Shown here: positions 51,349-61,347 of the stretch, piece by piece
Layout of the letters: each line of letters begins with the position of its first letter
How positions within the stretch are numbered: position 1 is the first letter of the stretch
NCBI GenBank assembly: GCA_033439765.1
Contig: JAULSN010000001.1
Coordinates: 4,588,001 to 4,652,000 of the forward strand
Direction: 5' to 3'
Length of the DNA: 64,000 bases
Source of the DNA: Lasiosphaeria ovina
Taxonomy: Eukaryota > Ascomycota > Sordariomycetes > Sordariales > Lasiosphaeriaceae
Position numbers and translations under genes: made by a program
Notes under the pieces: generated by a model
What the model was told of the DNA's origin: nothing
What the model saw: the letters and a program-made list of their open reading frames with translations, nothing else
The model's database searches: none

Positions 51349-51751
51349 AAAAACCACAGCAGCAGCCCCTGTTGCACAATCTTCGGCGCCCACCCTGCAT
51401 CCATCCTTTGTGCCGGCCTACCGCCGTCCTCGCTTGCGTGGTTTCATTTAGTCTTCGTTCAGGTAAATTCCTACTTTAATCTTTTCCACAACATCCTCTT
51501 TTCGCATCCTGTTTTAAACCTCGCTGCTCCCAACCTATGTTTTGTTTCATGCCTTTTTGACCAGGTGCGTTCTTTGCGCTCATGTCAGAAAGCCAATTAC
51601 AAGGGTTGCGTGGGTCCCTCTAAAGCAGCGCTGGCGACTCCAGCTGCTTGCCTCGCGACCGCGCCCGCATTCCTCGGCTCGGCTGTCCAGCAAGGTCAGA
51701 CACTGACGGACGGCGCTGCGCTGCGGTCACAGACACGAGCAATTCTCGACG

Positions 51752-52971
51752 ATGCTCACGTTCCGCCGCGCCTTCGTGGCGGCGGCCCTGCTCCTCACCA
51801 TCTTCTACCTCACCACGACGCGATCGACGCCGCCCACCGCAACTCCTCCAGTGCAGCTGCCCCAGACTTTCCCTAAAACCCAACCGCCGCCCGACTCGTC
51901 GAGGCAAGCATCGACGACAGCCGTATCGTCGGACCAGAAGGCTTCTAGTGCTAGCCCAATCCGCCACGGCTCGCCCAGCGTCGAGAGGCCATCGCGATCG
52001 GGCCAGCACACGATGCAAGATATGTCGAAGCTGAGCCTGTACGACAAGCTCGCGTACCAGTTCCCCTACGACGTCGAGGCCAAGTTCCCCGCCTACATCT
52101 GGCAGACGTGGAAGTGGACGCCGGCGCACGGCGAGTTCCAGTTCCGCGAGCAGGAGGCGTCGTGGACGGAGCAGCACCCGGGGTTCATACACGAGGTCAT
52201 CACGGACCAGGTAGCCGTGAACCTACTCAGGCTGCTGTACGCATCGGTGCCCGAGGTCCTCGAGGCGTACGAGGCGCTGCCCCTGCCCGTGCTCAAGGCC
52301 GATTTCTTCCGCTACCTCATCCTGCTGGCAAGAGGGGGCATCTACTCGGACATTGACACGTACGCGCTGCAGAGCGCGCTCGAGTGGATTCCCAAGTCGG
52401 TGCCGCGGAGCGCCGTCGGCCTGGTGATTGGCATCGAGGCGGACCCGGACCGGCCGGACTGGAAGGACTGGTACAGCCGCAGGATCCAGTTCTGCCAGTG
52501 GACGATCCAGAGCAAGCCCGGGCACCCGGTGCTGCGGGAGATCGTGTCGCGGATCACGGACCAGACGCTCAAGCGCAAGCGGGCCGGGTCCCTGCGGGGG
52601 GTGGACGACAAGAACGTGATTGAGTTCACGGGGCCTGCGCTGTGGACGGATATTATATTCGAGTACTTCAACGACAACCGGTACTTCGACATGAAGCACT
52701 CGGCCGGCCCCATCGACTTCCAGAACTTCACGGGCATGGACACGGCCAAGCGCGTGGGGGATGTCATTGTGCTCCCGATCACGAGCTTCTCGCCCGGCGT
52801 GCAGCAGATGGGCGCCAAAGAGTATGACGATCCCATGGCGTTTGTCAAGCACGATTTCGAGGGTAAGGCATCTTTCTTGCGTGGTATTCTTCCCCGAACC
52901 CTGTGCTAACATCAGCACCTAATGTCACAGGCACCTGGAAGCCCGAGAGCGAACGCCACATCGGTGCCTGA
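51752..52971 (+). CDS. och1: Initiation-specific alpha-1,6-mannosyltransferase (OCH1-type, GT32)
   Basis: Exons 51752-52862 and 52931-52971 give 383 residues. The 68-base intron (GTAAGG...CACAG, with a GCTAAC branch site) moves the last 13 codons to a tiny final exon; without it the frame would end in unrelated residues instead of the family-like GTWKPESERHIGA. Residues 7-23 form a single membrane anchor after a short basic N-terminus, as in type II Golgi proteins, followed by a Ser/Pro/Thr-rich stem to about residue 90. The catalytic domain has the PAYIWQTWK start, VLKADFFRYLILLARGGIYS and a DxD metal-binding site (SDIDTY, near residue 200). OCH1 uses GDP-mannose to add the first alpha-1,6-mannose to the N-glycan core in the early Golgi, starting the outer chain. 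Fungi often have several OCH1-like paralogues, so the one-to-one assignment is not certain. The neighbour at 53723 is convergent, not co-transcribed. Confidence 0.9.
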
Positions 52972-53722
52972 AGACCGGCTCTTCCCGCATTCATTCCAAA
53001 TCTGTCTGACGACTTTTTTTCTTCCTCTTGTCTTCTTTGGTAACATATTGTTTAATTTTCCTACAAGAGTTTCTATGTGCATGGCTTGGCGTTTTGGGTG
53101 CATGCCCCCAAATGGGGTTTCCACGATGGGCAGGTCATAGAGGAGTGTGTGTGTATAATAACAACAAAAGATGCCTGGGCGAGAGAGACCACGGCCACGG
53201 GGTGGTGGTACTACTGCTATTCGATTGAGCTCTGTACATAACAACCAGGAAGAAAAAACAAGGATCCAACATGATCAATTGAGACACGGGCCTCGCTTGT
53301 GGCGGGCCACGAAGGCTGTTTGTCCCACGACTCGGTGGGTGTGACGGGCGGCCGCAGGGCACTAGGGGCAGGGACCTCAACAAACTGGCGGCGCGGACAA
53401 ATATTTGTTGGTTGAGTGTTGTGTTGTGCCTCGGGCCCGGGAAACGGGTCACGGGCAGGACTGAGGCGCGTTAGTGCTAGGACGATTTTAGTGTGTTTGA
53501 GAGAGGCGGCTCCTGGGGCTGGGACACATGCACGTATGTATGTTTACTGGAAGCAGCCAAAAGCGAGCAGATGGTTGAATGATTATTACCATACACTTAG
53601 AGTAATATGGCCCGCCTAACCACTTTAACATCTGCGCAAGTCGCAAGCCGCAAGCCGCGACCGGAACCGCACCGGAATCGCACCGGAGTCCGACGGAATC
53701 CCAACGGCCCGCGCCTGCTGAC
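52972..53722. other. Convergent intergenic region
   Basis: About 750 bases between the 3' ends of the OCH1-type and the cyclotransferase-like genes. No coding frame is supported; it should contain both polyadenylation regions. Confidence 0.5.
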
Positions 53723-54449
53723 TTACTCACTCACTCGCAGATTACTCGCCTCCCACTCCCGCCGCCACGCGCCGCAGCGCGACACATACGCGGCAACATC
53801 GACGGCTTCGGGCGTCCACGTGCTCGCGAGCGCCGGCGTTTCGGCCGGCCACACGTACGCCACGGCGCGCTGCTGGCCCTGCCCGTCGGCGAGCGCAACG
53901 GCCGCGACGTCGTATGTGTCGTCCTCGAACGCGTCGAGTATTAACCATTCATGTGCGGTGAGGTCGTGGTATACCCGTCCGGGAGCGCTGGCGGTGGCGT
54001 CGCGGACGAGGCCGGGGTAGCTTTTCGAGGATGAGAATCTTGTGTGCATATATATATGTGTATGAGAGAGAGGGAGGGGATGAAAGAAGGGGGAAAACTC
54101 ACGGAAGGCCAGGCAGCCCCGCGGCGCGCCAGCCGGGGGCCGCCGTCAGCTGCGACGGCGGGACGCGGTCCAGCAGGGTTTTCATGACTACGTCCATGGT
54201 CAGCGTCCCGTATGCGAACAGGCCGAGTCTTTTTGGTTTGTTGTTCGGGCCGCCGCCGTCCTCGGCGGTGCACGGGCACGCCGGGCTTGCCGGGCCAGCG
54301 CCGCTGATGTTCTCCTGCTGCGGGTCCTCCTTGCTCGAGGTCGATGACCCCGCATGCGCGTTGTTATTGGGGCTGCTGCTGCTGCTGCTGCAGGCGCACC
54401 AGCCCCAGCTCGCAGCGCGGGACAGGCGTTCGCTTGGGGCCGACGGCAT
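53723..54449 (-). CDS. Gamma-glutamylcyclotransferase/AIG2-like protein
   Basis: On the minus strand, exon 1 is 54449-54103 and exon 2 is 54020-53723, about 214 residues. The 82-base intron begins GTGAGT and ends AAAG, and the join gives GLPGLPYPGLVRDA in frame. The first 55 residues are low-complexity, including a Ser run from a GCT-type repeat. The domain begins with LGLFAYGTLTMDVV, the conserved YGTL substrate-binding start of the AIG2/GGCT fold. HEWLILDAFEDDTYDV later carries the Glu expected as the catalytic acid. Members of this fold make 5-oxoproline from gamma-glutamyl compounds or act on gamma-glutamylamines; the true substrate cannot be assigned. The start is the first ATG (54449); the frame is open for a few codons upstream without ATG. 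Confidence 0.82.
54372..54390. repeat. GCT trinucleotide repeat inside a coding exon
   Basis: About six copies of GCT, read on the minus strand as a serine run in the N-terminal low-complexity part of the cyclotransferase-like protein. It may vary in length between strains. Confidence 0.85.
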
Positions 54450-55266
54450 GGGAGTCGGAAAGTACACAGTATGGTACTGGAGAAGTGGAGACGGGAAAGG
54501 AATTGATTTATTAATTAGTTGCCTTGCAAAAAATCCGAGACGGAACCGAGCTGTTCAGAGCTGATAAGCCAACTGGTGAGAGTCGAGCGCCCCTTATGCT
54601 CCTTCCATCGCCTGCTGCCCCCCCTGCTCTCCTCCGGGCAGCTCCCCTGGCGGGCCTGGTAAAACGGCGGCCAAAAGAAAGGGGCAAGGTTCTATGAAAA
54701 AGAAACCAACAACAGCTTCCCCAAATCCACCCCCAACTGGGCTGACGCTAAAACACTTCTGGGAGTTGCCCCTGTTGCCGCCAAGGAATATGGGGAAACG
54801 CCGTTGGCCTTGGCTGGTTACAGTAGCTCCAGGGAATGTCCAGTACCCTACCCCGCATTCTTTCGCATCTTGGATGACGATGCATGCCCCGGGTTGGGGT
54901 GGGGTGCGGCCGTCCCATCTCTGGCTTTGAATGGAAGCTGATGAGTGCATGCAATGGTGCATGTTCAGGTAGGACAACACTAGACTAGACTGCCTTGGAC
55001 AAGTCGAACCCCGCTGCACGCACGAGAATTGGGGAGGGGAGATAGAAAGACTCCAGACTCGTCCTCCGTCCTGGCGACCTATTCTACTCCTTCGTAACTA
55101 ATATTCCTGGTTTATTGTCTTGCGTCAACCTGGGTACCGACTCCTTTGTTTGCGCGTGCTGCAATGCCGACCGAGCCCATCCCATCCCAAACTACGTCTC
55201 TGGCATCCAATAGGTCCGGTCCCGGTTGGGTAGTTGAGAGTCGGGGAATACGAGACGAGTGTCGCC
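54450..55266. promoter_or_regulatory. Divergent promoter region
   Basis: About 800 bases between the cyclotransferase-like gene (minus) and the acyl-CoA synthetase gene (plus). No gene is supported inside it. The promoters of both genes should lie here; I see no specific operator. Confidence 0.4.
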
Positions 55267-57330
55267 ATGCTCCAGCCACGGCTGCCTAGACTTGCCGTCT
55301 CTCGGCACGGCTGGCCCCGGCTTGTGCGGCCGGCGAGAGCCCATCTCGGGATATGTCCGACCCGGGGCCGCGCCGGGCCGAGCCGACAGTGCGTGAGGGG
55401 CGCCGCCGGGCTGGCACCGAGCATTAGCCACGGCCCCAGCGAGCCGCCGCTCCTCCCTCACACCATCCCCGAGCACTTTGCCTCGGTGGTCTCCCGGTTC
55501 GGGGACCGGCCGGCCGTGATAAGCCGCTCGCCGACCACGACCCGGGATGCCGCCGCCGACTCCGGAATCCCCGATGCCGCCTGGCCAGCCGCTCGGGAGA
55601 CCGTCTTGACGTACGAGGCTCTGGATCTCGTATCCAGCTCGCTGGCCCATTCGCTGCGCTCCCTCGGGGTCAGAAAGGGCGACCGCGTCGCCGTCGGGTT
55701 AGGAAACTGCCCCGAGTTCGCCGCGCTCACCTACGCCGTCTTCAAGCTGGGCGCCGTCCTGGTCCCCCTAAACCCCGGCTTCAACGCCAACCAGGTCACG
55801 GCCGCCCTCACCCACCTGCAGGCCCGCGTCCTCATCATCGGCGCCGTCGCCGACCTCGCCTACAAGCCGTGCCGCGGCCGGAGCAACCTGCCGCTCCTGC
55901 AAGCCATGGTCCCGGACCTCGACGCGCCGTCGCGCAAGGTCCACGCGCCCCACGTCCCCTCGCTCGAGACCGTCATCGTGCTCGACAACAGCGCGAGCCA
56001 CCCGCTCGTCTCGTTCCCCTCGTCCGCCCGCTCGCTGACGCCCTTTTCGTCGCTCCTCGAAGGCGGCAGCCTGGTTCCGCCGCGCTCAGCCCGCTCAGCC
56101 CGCGCCGTGACGCCTGACTCGCCGCTGCGGGCCGACGACACCATCAACATCCAGTTCACGTCTGGCACCACGTCGCAGCCCAAGGCCACCATGCTCTCGC
56201 ACACCAACATCCTCAACAACGGCGCCCTCATCGCCCACCGCATGGGCCTCGCCCCGGCCGACAGCATCGTCTGCCCCCCGCCGCTGTTCCACTGCTTCGG
56301 CTCCGTGCTCGGCTACATGGCCACCGCCACCACCGGCGCCGCCCTCCTGTTCCCGAGCCCGGCCTTCGACCCGCTCGCGAGCCTCAAAATGGCCGCGCAC
56401 CACCGCGCCACCGGCCTCTACGGCGTCGCCACCATGTTCGTCGCCATGCTCGAGATCCTCTCCTCGCCACCCAAAGACCTCTCCCCCGAAAGCATCCGCG
56501 CCCTCCCTACCCACCTCCGCAAGGGCATCGCCGCGGGCAGCTCCGTCCCGGAATCGCTCATGCGCCGGCTGTACGCGTCGCTGGGGCTCGCCGACCTGGT
56601 CATCTGCTACGGCATGACCGAGACGGCGCCCGTCAGCTGCATGACGACGCCCGCGGACCCGTTCGACCGCCGCACCGGCTCCGTCGGCCGCGCCATGCCG
56701 CACACGGCCGTCAAGGTCGTCGACCCGACCGACCGCGCCCGCGTCCTCCTGCGCGGCGGCCGCGGCGAGCTCGCTGCTGCGGGCTACCTCGTCATGCAGG
56801 GCTACTGGGGCGACGAGGCGCGCACGCGCGACGTGCGCGTGGCCGACCCCGAGACCGGGACCGTCTGGCTGTACTCGGGCGACGAGGCGCGCATGGACGG
56901 CGACGGCTACGTGGAGATCACGGGGCGTATCAAGGACCTCGTGATTCGCGCAGGAGAAAACATCCACCCGCTCGAGATCGAGAACGTGCTGTTCCAGCAC
57001 CCGCTCGTCGCCGAGGCGAGCGTGGTCGCGGTGCCTGATGAGAGGTATGGTGAGGCGGTCGGCGCGTTTGTGGTCGCGCATAGGGGTGTTGCTGTCGGGG
57101 ATGAGGATGAGGTGGAAGGGGGAGAGGGGAAGGGGAAGGTCCTGACGAGGAACATGGTCAGGGGCTGGGTGCGCGATCGCCTCTCGGCGCACCTCGTGCC
57201 GAAGCATGTGTTTTGGTGTGATGAGTTCCCCAAGACGGCGAGTGGCAAGATTCAGAAGTTTAAGCTGAGGGATAGGGCGAGGGAGTTGCTGGCTGAGGCT
57301 GAAGATGCTGCGGCGGGGGAGGGGAAGTGA
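55267..57330 (+). CDS. Acyl-CoA synthetase, ACSF2-like, probably mitochondrial
   Basis: An intronless frame of 687 residues from ATG 55267; the frame is open upstream only with TTG. The first 50 residues are Arg-rich with almost no acidic residues (MLQPRLPRLAVSRHGW), as in a mitochondrial presequence. The adenylate-forming core has the P-loop FTSGTTSQPKATMLSH near residue 297, YGMTETAPVS near 447, YSGDEARMDGDGYVEITGR near 536 with the hinge GRIKDLVIRAGENIHPLEIE, and the C-terminal catalytic lysine in PKTASGKIQKFKLR near 654. Such enzymes activate a carboxylic acid with ATP and join it to CoA. The order and spacing fit medium-chain/ACSF2-type enzymes; there is no peroxisomal C-terminal SKL-type signal. 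In the P-loop, Ser replaces the usual Gly after GTT and Ala the Gly after PK, both tolerated in some relatives. The acyl substrate is unknown. Confidence 0.88.
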   Translation: MLQPRLPRLAVSRHGWPRLVRPARAHLGICPTRGRAGPSRQCVRGAAGLAPSISHGPSEPPLLPHTIPEHFASVVSRFGDRPAVISRSPTTTRDAAADSGIPDAAWPAARETVLTYEALDLVSSSLAHSLRSLGVRKGDRVAVGLGNCPEFAALTYAVFKLGAVLVPLNPGFNANQVTAALTHLQARVLIIGAVADLAYKPCRGRSNLPLLQAMVPDLDAPSRKVHAPHVPSLETVIVLDNSASHPLVSFPSSARSLTPFSSLLEGGSLVPPRSARSARAVTPDSPLRADDTINIQFTSGTTSQPKATMLSHTNILNNGALIAHRMGLAPADSIVCPPPLFHCFGSVLGYMATATTGAALLFPSPAFDPLASLKMAAHHRATGLYGVATMFVAMLEILSSPPKDLSPESIRALPTHLRKGIAAGSSVPESLMRRLYASLGLADLVICYGMTETAPVSCMTTPADPFDRRTGSVGRAMPHTAVKVVDPTDRARVLLRGGRGELAAAGYLVMQGYWGDEARTRDVRVADPETGTVWLYSGDEARMDGDGYVEITGRIKDLVIRAGENIHPLEIENVLFQHPLVAEASVVAVPDERYGEAVGAFVVAHRGVAVGDEDEVEGGEGKGKVLTRNMVRGWVRDRLSAHLVPKHVFWCDEFPKTASGKIQKFKLRDRARELLAEAEDAAAGEGK

Positions 57331-57378
57331 ACGTAGCAGGATAGGACTAGCCCCTGGCCCCCTGATTAATTAGAGGCT

Positions 57379-57401
57379 GCCAGCCAGCCAGCCAGCCAGC
57401 C
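57379..57401. repeat. CCAG tetranucleotide tandem repeat
   Basis: About five and a half copies of CCAG just after the acyl-CoA synthetase stop codon, likely in its 3' UTR. Confidence 0.85.
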
Positions 57402-57636
57402 GTTTGGTTTGCGCGCAAGATATTCTCGTCTGTGGGTGTGTGGATGCGCACTGCGGTAGGGAAATCACGGAATACCGGGCCATGTACCTACCTACCTCTT
57501 AAAATGGTATGTGCTAGTTCCAGCCCCTGTTGCGGCTTGTTCACACTAGCAGGTTCCTTTCACGTCTGCATTTTCTGTGTGTAGTATGTCGTTTGCCATG
57601 CAAGGTACCTACCCAAGGTGTCTAAGGCAACTACAT

Positions 57637-57651
57637 AGGCAGGCAGGCAGG
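57637..57651. repeat. CAGG tetranucleotide tandem repeat
   Basis: About four copies of AGGC/CAGG, the same unit as at 4122-4154. Confidence 0.75.
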
Positions 57652-58568
57652 CGTGTAGTGTACGAGTCTAGGAATGAGAGGTTATTTCCCAGTCACGATG
57701 GAGCATTCCTCCAGCCTTGCCGAGACTTGACAGACGGCGCGTGAGTGTTTGGTTTCTGCACTTGGAGGAATGTTCATTTCGGCCCTTTTTAGGCCTTTTT
57801 CTCACCAGGGGACAAGGGAAGAGTGAGTGTGAGGCTGGCTGTTTCTAGAGGCTGGGCACAATGCTTGCTGTGTGTTTGGGTCTGTGTGCTGTTTAACCCC
57901 TTATGGGGAAAAGGGGCGCGTGTAAATACGGAGGTCCCCCTTTTGCGGGTATGTGTTGACATGCCTATTTTTAGGTAGAGAGCATAGATCTACTATGGGA
58001 TAGTAGACAGAGTCGCGGCTTCGAGATAGTTACCTTGGTGGGTGCTAGATAGACCGGAAGACAGTCTGCGGATACTGATGGTTTTGGTGCGATACCACTC
58101 CTCGGACTCGAGCAAATAGTCCACGCTTTGTGCGATTCTATCAGAAAGATACCGACCTGTAGCAAGGTCATCATCATAAGTTCTCTCTACGGGTTCCGTT
58201 CACTCTTCCTTTCTCTCGTTCCCGGCCTTCCGGACAGCTGCGCGTCAAGAGGAGGCTGGGCCAGCACAAAGAAAGGGGGAGGAGCCAGGCCGCATACCAG
58301 CCTCCACAAACTACGGCTCAGACCTACAGGAGAGACTTTCTCTGCCAGACCGCCTCGCGCGCTTTCAGGCTTGGCACATATGTCCTCAACTCGCTCCGTA
58401 TCGTGGGAGTAAGGGGCTGCCCGCCAGCACCGGGGATACGTCAACTGTCTTGCCTTTCCAGGCGTGTTGCCCCAGAGAGGAGAAATGAAGGGCCAACGAG
58501 CAAGACAGTTTTACGTACTATGACCGTTGCCTACGGTCTGGGGCAGCCAAGAGAGCTACACGACGAGA

Positions 58569-58576
58569 TATAAATA
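58569..58576 (+). promoter_or_regulatory. TATA box of the small secreted protein gene
   Basis: TATAAATA lies 136 bases before the ATG of the secreted-protein gene, a good position for a fungal TATA element, followed by a CT-rich stretch and an A-rich leader. Confidence 0.5.
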
Positions 58577-58711
58577 CAAGCACGCCATCTCCCCCGTCCG
58601 TCCATGTCACGCTCTTCACCCGCTCAACCAACCAACCACTCCTTCCTTCAGAACCAAGAAACACAAACACAAACACTCCCTTGACCAAATATACAACCTT
58701 CAAAGCCCAAC

Positions 58712-59172
58712 ATGAAGCTCCTGACCATCATCCTCGCCCTTGCCGCCACGGCTCTGGCAGACGGCGCCGCCATGGCCAATGACAACGCAGTGGCCGACGC
58801 CAACGCCATCGCGACGTCCAACGCGGCCGACGCCGCGACGGCCGAAGCCGCTGTGGCAGCGCTCGACGACGCGGCTGGCTGGCCGCACAAGTACAAGGGC
58901 TGCAAGCCGGCGACGTACGCGTGCGCCAAGGACCCCAAGACGGGCCGGCCGGGCTGGCAGGTGTGCGACGTTAGTCACACGTGGGTGGTGAGTATTCTTT
59001 CCTTTTTCTTTCCCTTGGCGGTGATGACACACATAGACACACACACACAAACACATGGACAGAGACAACGCGCTAACGTCTCGGCCCGCTACAGTTCGCC
59101 GGCGACTGCCCGCCCAAGAGCTACTGCAAGTTCAACTACCAGAACGGGAGCCCGTACTGCCTTCCGTGGTAA
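58712..59172 (+). CDS. Small secreted six-cysteine protein, effector-like
   Basis: Exons 58712-58987 and 59095-59172 give 117 residues. The 107-base intron is GTGAGT...CTACAG with a GCTAAC branch site and joins in phase 0. Residues 1-16 (MKLLTIILALAATALA) are a clear signal peptide. An Ala/Asp/Asn-rich low-complexity segment to about residue 55 may be a propeptide or linker. The mature domain has six cysteines: GCKP, YACAK, QVCDV, GDCPPK, SYCKF and PYCLPW, enough for three disulfide bridges, with conserved-looking aromatic residues near the end. The layout is that of a fungal small secreted cysteine-rich protein that could act outside the cell; I cannot assign a target or activity. It has its own TATA box and is convergent with the SDR gene. 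Confidence 0.8.
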
Positions 59173-59414
59173 GGCGGCGGTGGCAGTAATTATAGTTATT
59201 GCGGATGGGTGGGGGTGGGACAAACTGGGGCAGATGTCGTGTGGCCCCGCGGTTTACCAATGTAGTATTGCTGATGTGGCCGAAGGGGTTCGCTTGGTGT
59301 CACTAGGAGCCAGTTATCACAAAGCAAGACACGGGAATCATGCCACTCATTAGAACAAGCTTACTTATTTACACTGAGCCCCTTTTTTTCATTTACGTGC
59401 ACGCCAGTGCCGGC
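59173..59414. other. Convergent intergenic spacer
   Basis: About 240 bases between the 3' ends of the secreted-protein gene and the SDR gene. No coding frame is supported. Confidence 0.5.
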
Positions 59415-60209
59415 CTACGCCTCGGGCCAGTTCCCATTAAAGACGACGCATGACCCGTTGGCGCCGGCGGCGATGTCGGCGTCGGTCAGGAAGAGGCAGT
59501 ACTTTGCGACAGCAGCCACAGGGACGGCGGTCTGGCCGGGCACGAAGGGGGTCTGCGAGGCCTGGACGCGCTGGAACATGTCCATGTGCAGGGTCTGGGA
59601 GAAGGCGTCGCCGATGTTGGTGCCCTCCATGGCGCCCAGCAGCAGGGCGACGGCGTAGATGCCCTTGGGGCCGTAGTAGCCGGCCGTGTTCTTGGTTAGG
59701 GCCATGACGCCGGCCTTGGACACGGTGTAGGCGGCGCCCGACGTGAAGCCGCGGAAGCTAGCGTTGGAGCCGATGTTGACGATGACGCCGCCGACGGGTG
59801 ATTGTCTCTGCAACTGGTTGACGGCTGCTTTGGATGTGAGGTAGGGCCCGTTGAGGTTGGCATTGAGCACTTGGTCCCACTTCGCCTTGGAGCAGTCGCC
59901 CACGGGCGCAAAGTCGTCCATGATGGCCGCGTTGTTCACCAGCACGTCGACGCGGCCGAACTTGGCCACGGCGGCGGCGGCGGCGACGAGGGCCTCGACG
60001 GCGGCCTCGTCGGTGACGTCGGTCTGCGTGACGAGGACCTTGCCAGGGTATGACGCGGACCACTCGGCGTCGACGGCGGCGATGCGCTGGGCGTGGACAT
60101 CGCAGACGACGACGTTGGCTCCGGCGGCAAGAAAGGCGTCGGCAATGGCCTTGCCGAGGCCGCCGGCCGCGCCGGTGATGATGGCTGTCTTGCCCTAGGC
60201 CAATGCCAT
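59415..60209 (-). pseudogene. Short-chain dehydrogenase/reductase with early nonsense codon
   Basis: Read on the minus strand from ATG 60209, the frame is MALA, then TAG (60197-60195), then GKTAIITGAAGGLGKA and a full classical SDR to the stop at 59415; about 264 codons in total, the usual SDR size. It has TGAAGGLG (NAD(P) binding), NNAA, the catalytic Ser in NIGSNASF, and YTVSKAG with the catalytic Tyr and Lys, so the enzyme part is intact. One base change of CAG (Gln) would give the TAG. No other in-frame ATG precedes the nucleotide-binding motif, so without read-through or splicing the product would lose it. The alternative is that TAG is a splice acceptor (CCTAG before GGCAAG) for an upstream exon; I see no good branch site, and the good ATG context (CCACAATGG) and a TATA element 135 bases upstream argue for a true start at 60209. 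It could be a recent pseudogene, a strain-specific null or a sequence error. Substrate unknown. Confidence 0.7.
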
Positions 60210-60343
60210 TGTGGAGGGAGTATCCGTGCTGGGGTGGGGGTTGCTATGTGACTTTGTTGACTTTGGTGTCTGGGAATAGGGGTAATGGCAATGTCAAGCT
60301 CCAAGGCGCCCAGAAAACCGAGACCAGTCGGGCACCCCCTCTG

Positions 60344-60353
60344 TTATATAAAT
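60344..60353 (-). promoter_or_regulatory. TATA-like element upstream of the SDR gene
   Basis: A TATATAA word readable on the minus strand, about 135 bases before the SDR ATG. It supports 60209 as the original start. Confidence 0.35.
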
Positions 60354-60485
60354 CGAGACATGTCGGCATACTTGTCCATGTGCGGTGAGAACGGAGCCTA
60401 GGCCGAGCGCGGTGGAGACGCAATTTGCGAAGAGGGATTCTGCTGGTTGCTGACTTTCGACTAGGTGTATATCGCCCGCTCTGGC

Positions 60486-60546
60486 CCATGCCATGCCATG
60501 CCATCCCATGCCATCCCATCCCATCCCATCCCATCCCATCTCATCC
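60486..60546. repeat. CCATG/CCATC pentanucleotide satellite
   Basis: About twelve 5-base units shifting from CCATG to CCATC, about 280 bases upstream of the SDR ATG. Confidence 0.9.
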
Positions 60547-60751
60547 ATGCCTGCGCGCAATAAGTGCATGTATCAACATGTGCGGGGTACTTTATTACCT
60601 GCTGGAGGACATAGTCATGTACGGTATTCCCGAGATCACAGCAATCTCCTCATCTGTCAAATAACCCGGAACTTCAATCGCCATGCTGTACAGACAGCTA
60701 TGATACTCTGGCATGATGAGATAAAATCAAGGCAAACTAGCTATGGCTTGG

Positions 60752-60802
60752 TTTTCTTCAGACCGAAGTTTTCTCCAGACCGAAGTTTTCTTCGGACCGA
60801 AG
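60752..60802. repeat. Three tandem copies of a 17-base repeat
   Basis: Units at 60752-60768, 60769-60785 and 60786-60802, each TTTTCTYCRGACCGAAG with one or two substitutions. It is more complex than a microsatellite and lies in a divergent promoter region. Confidence 0.85.
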
Positions 60803-61347
60803 CGTACGTACGAATACCGGGTTCATGAGCGCTGTTGAAGTTTTCGTGGGCGAGTATACATGGAATGTTTGCTGTGTTTGCGCAAACATGCTGGCGTCGT
60901 CACTCAACTCGTAATCGTGTTCGCATCGGTGTGCGAAAGATCTTCCAGGCTCCGATGGAGAACGTCTGCCGAGTTCGGTTCCACGTACTCCCTATTCCGT
61001 ACGCAGTAAAGTAATTGCTGTGGAGTTTCCGTCGATACATGCACCTTAGGTAAGCAGGTCAACCTCCCCGCTGAGGGGCTGCGGCAAGCCTTGAACCTAG
61101 CGGACGGGAGCTAACTCGATTGGCTTCCGCCTCCCTGGGTACCCCTGCAATGACGCCAGGGCATTCAGAGCATTGGAGCGCCGTTAGGTTGTGGCCCGAA
61201 ACTCCAACATTTTTTTCTCCCATTGCGCCCGTGGCCACCAACCGATCCAAGTAAGGTACGAATACAGATCATCGTCCCATACCACCTTGCAATGCGTCGC
61301 ACGACATTTAAACAGCTCATCTGAAACGCAACACGATACGGGCCGCA

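Larger units (their letters stand above)
48429..51751. other. Intergenic region upstream of OCH1
   Basis: No supported gene in about 3.3 kb. A minus-strand frame of 206 codons (49818-50438) looks like chance. Poly-G (48837-48858) and poly-C (51326-51348) tracts are listed separately. The last 350 bases are pyrimidine-rich and probably form the OCH1 promoter and leader. A possible 5'-UTR intron runs from GT at 51463 to AG at 51564. Confidence 0.5.
57331..58711. other. Intergenic region between acyl-CoA synthetase and secreted protein
   Basis: About 1.4 kb without a supported gene. It contains CCAG (57379-57401) and CAGG (57637-57651) tandem repeats. A frame at 58128-58412 has no domain. Confidence 0.45.
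60210..61347. promoter_or_regulatory. Divergent region between SDR and TCD genes
   Basis: About 1.1 kb containing the promoter sides of both genes. It includes a CATCC-type satellite and a 17-base triple repeat, listed separately. No gene is supported within it. Confidence 0.4.

Noticed and set aside
51196..51876. Plus-strand frame of 226 codons upstream of and overlapping OCH1
   Set aside because: It crosses the 23-C tract, which supplies a false polyproline run, and overlaps the true OCH1 start in another frame.
56095..57207. Minus-strand frame of 370 codons
   Set aside because: It is antisense to the acyl-CoA synthetase and is a by-product of its GC-rich third positions.
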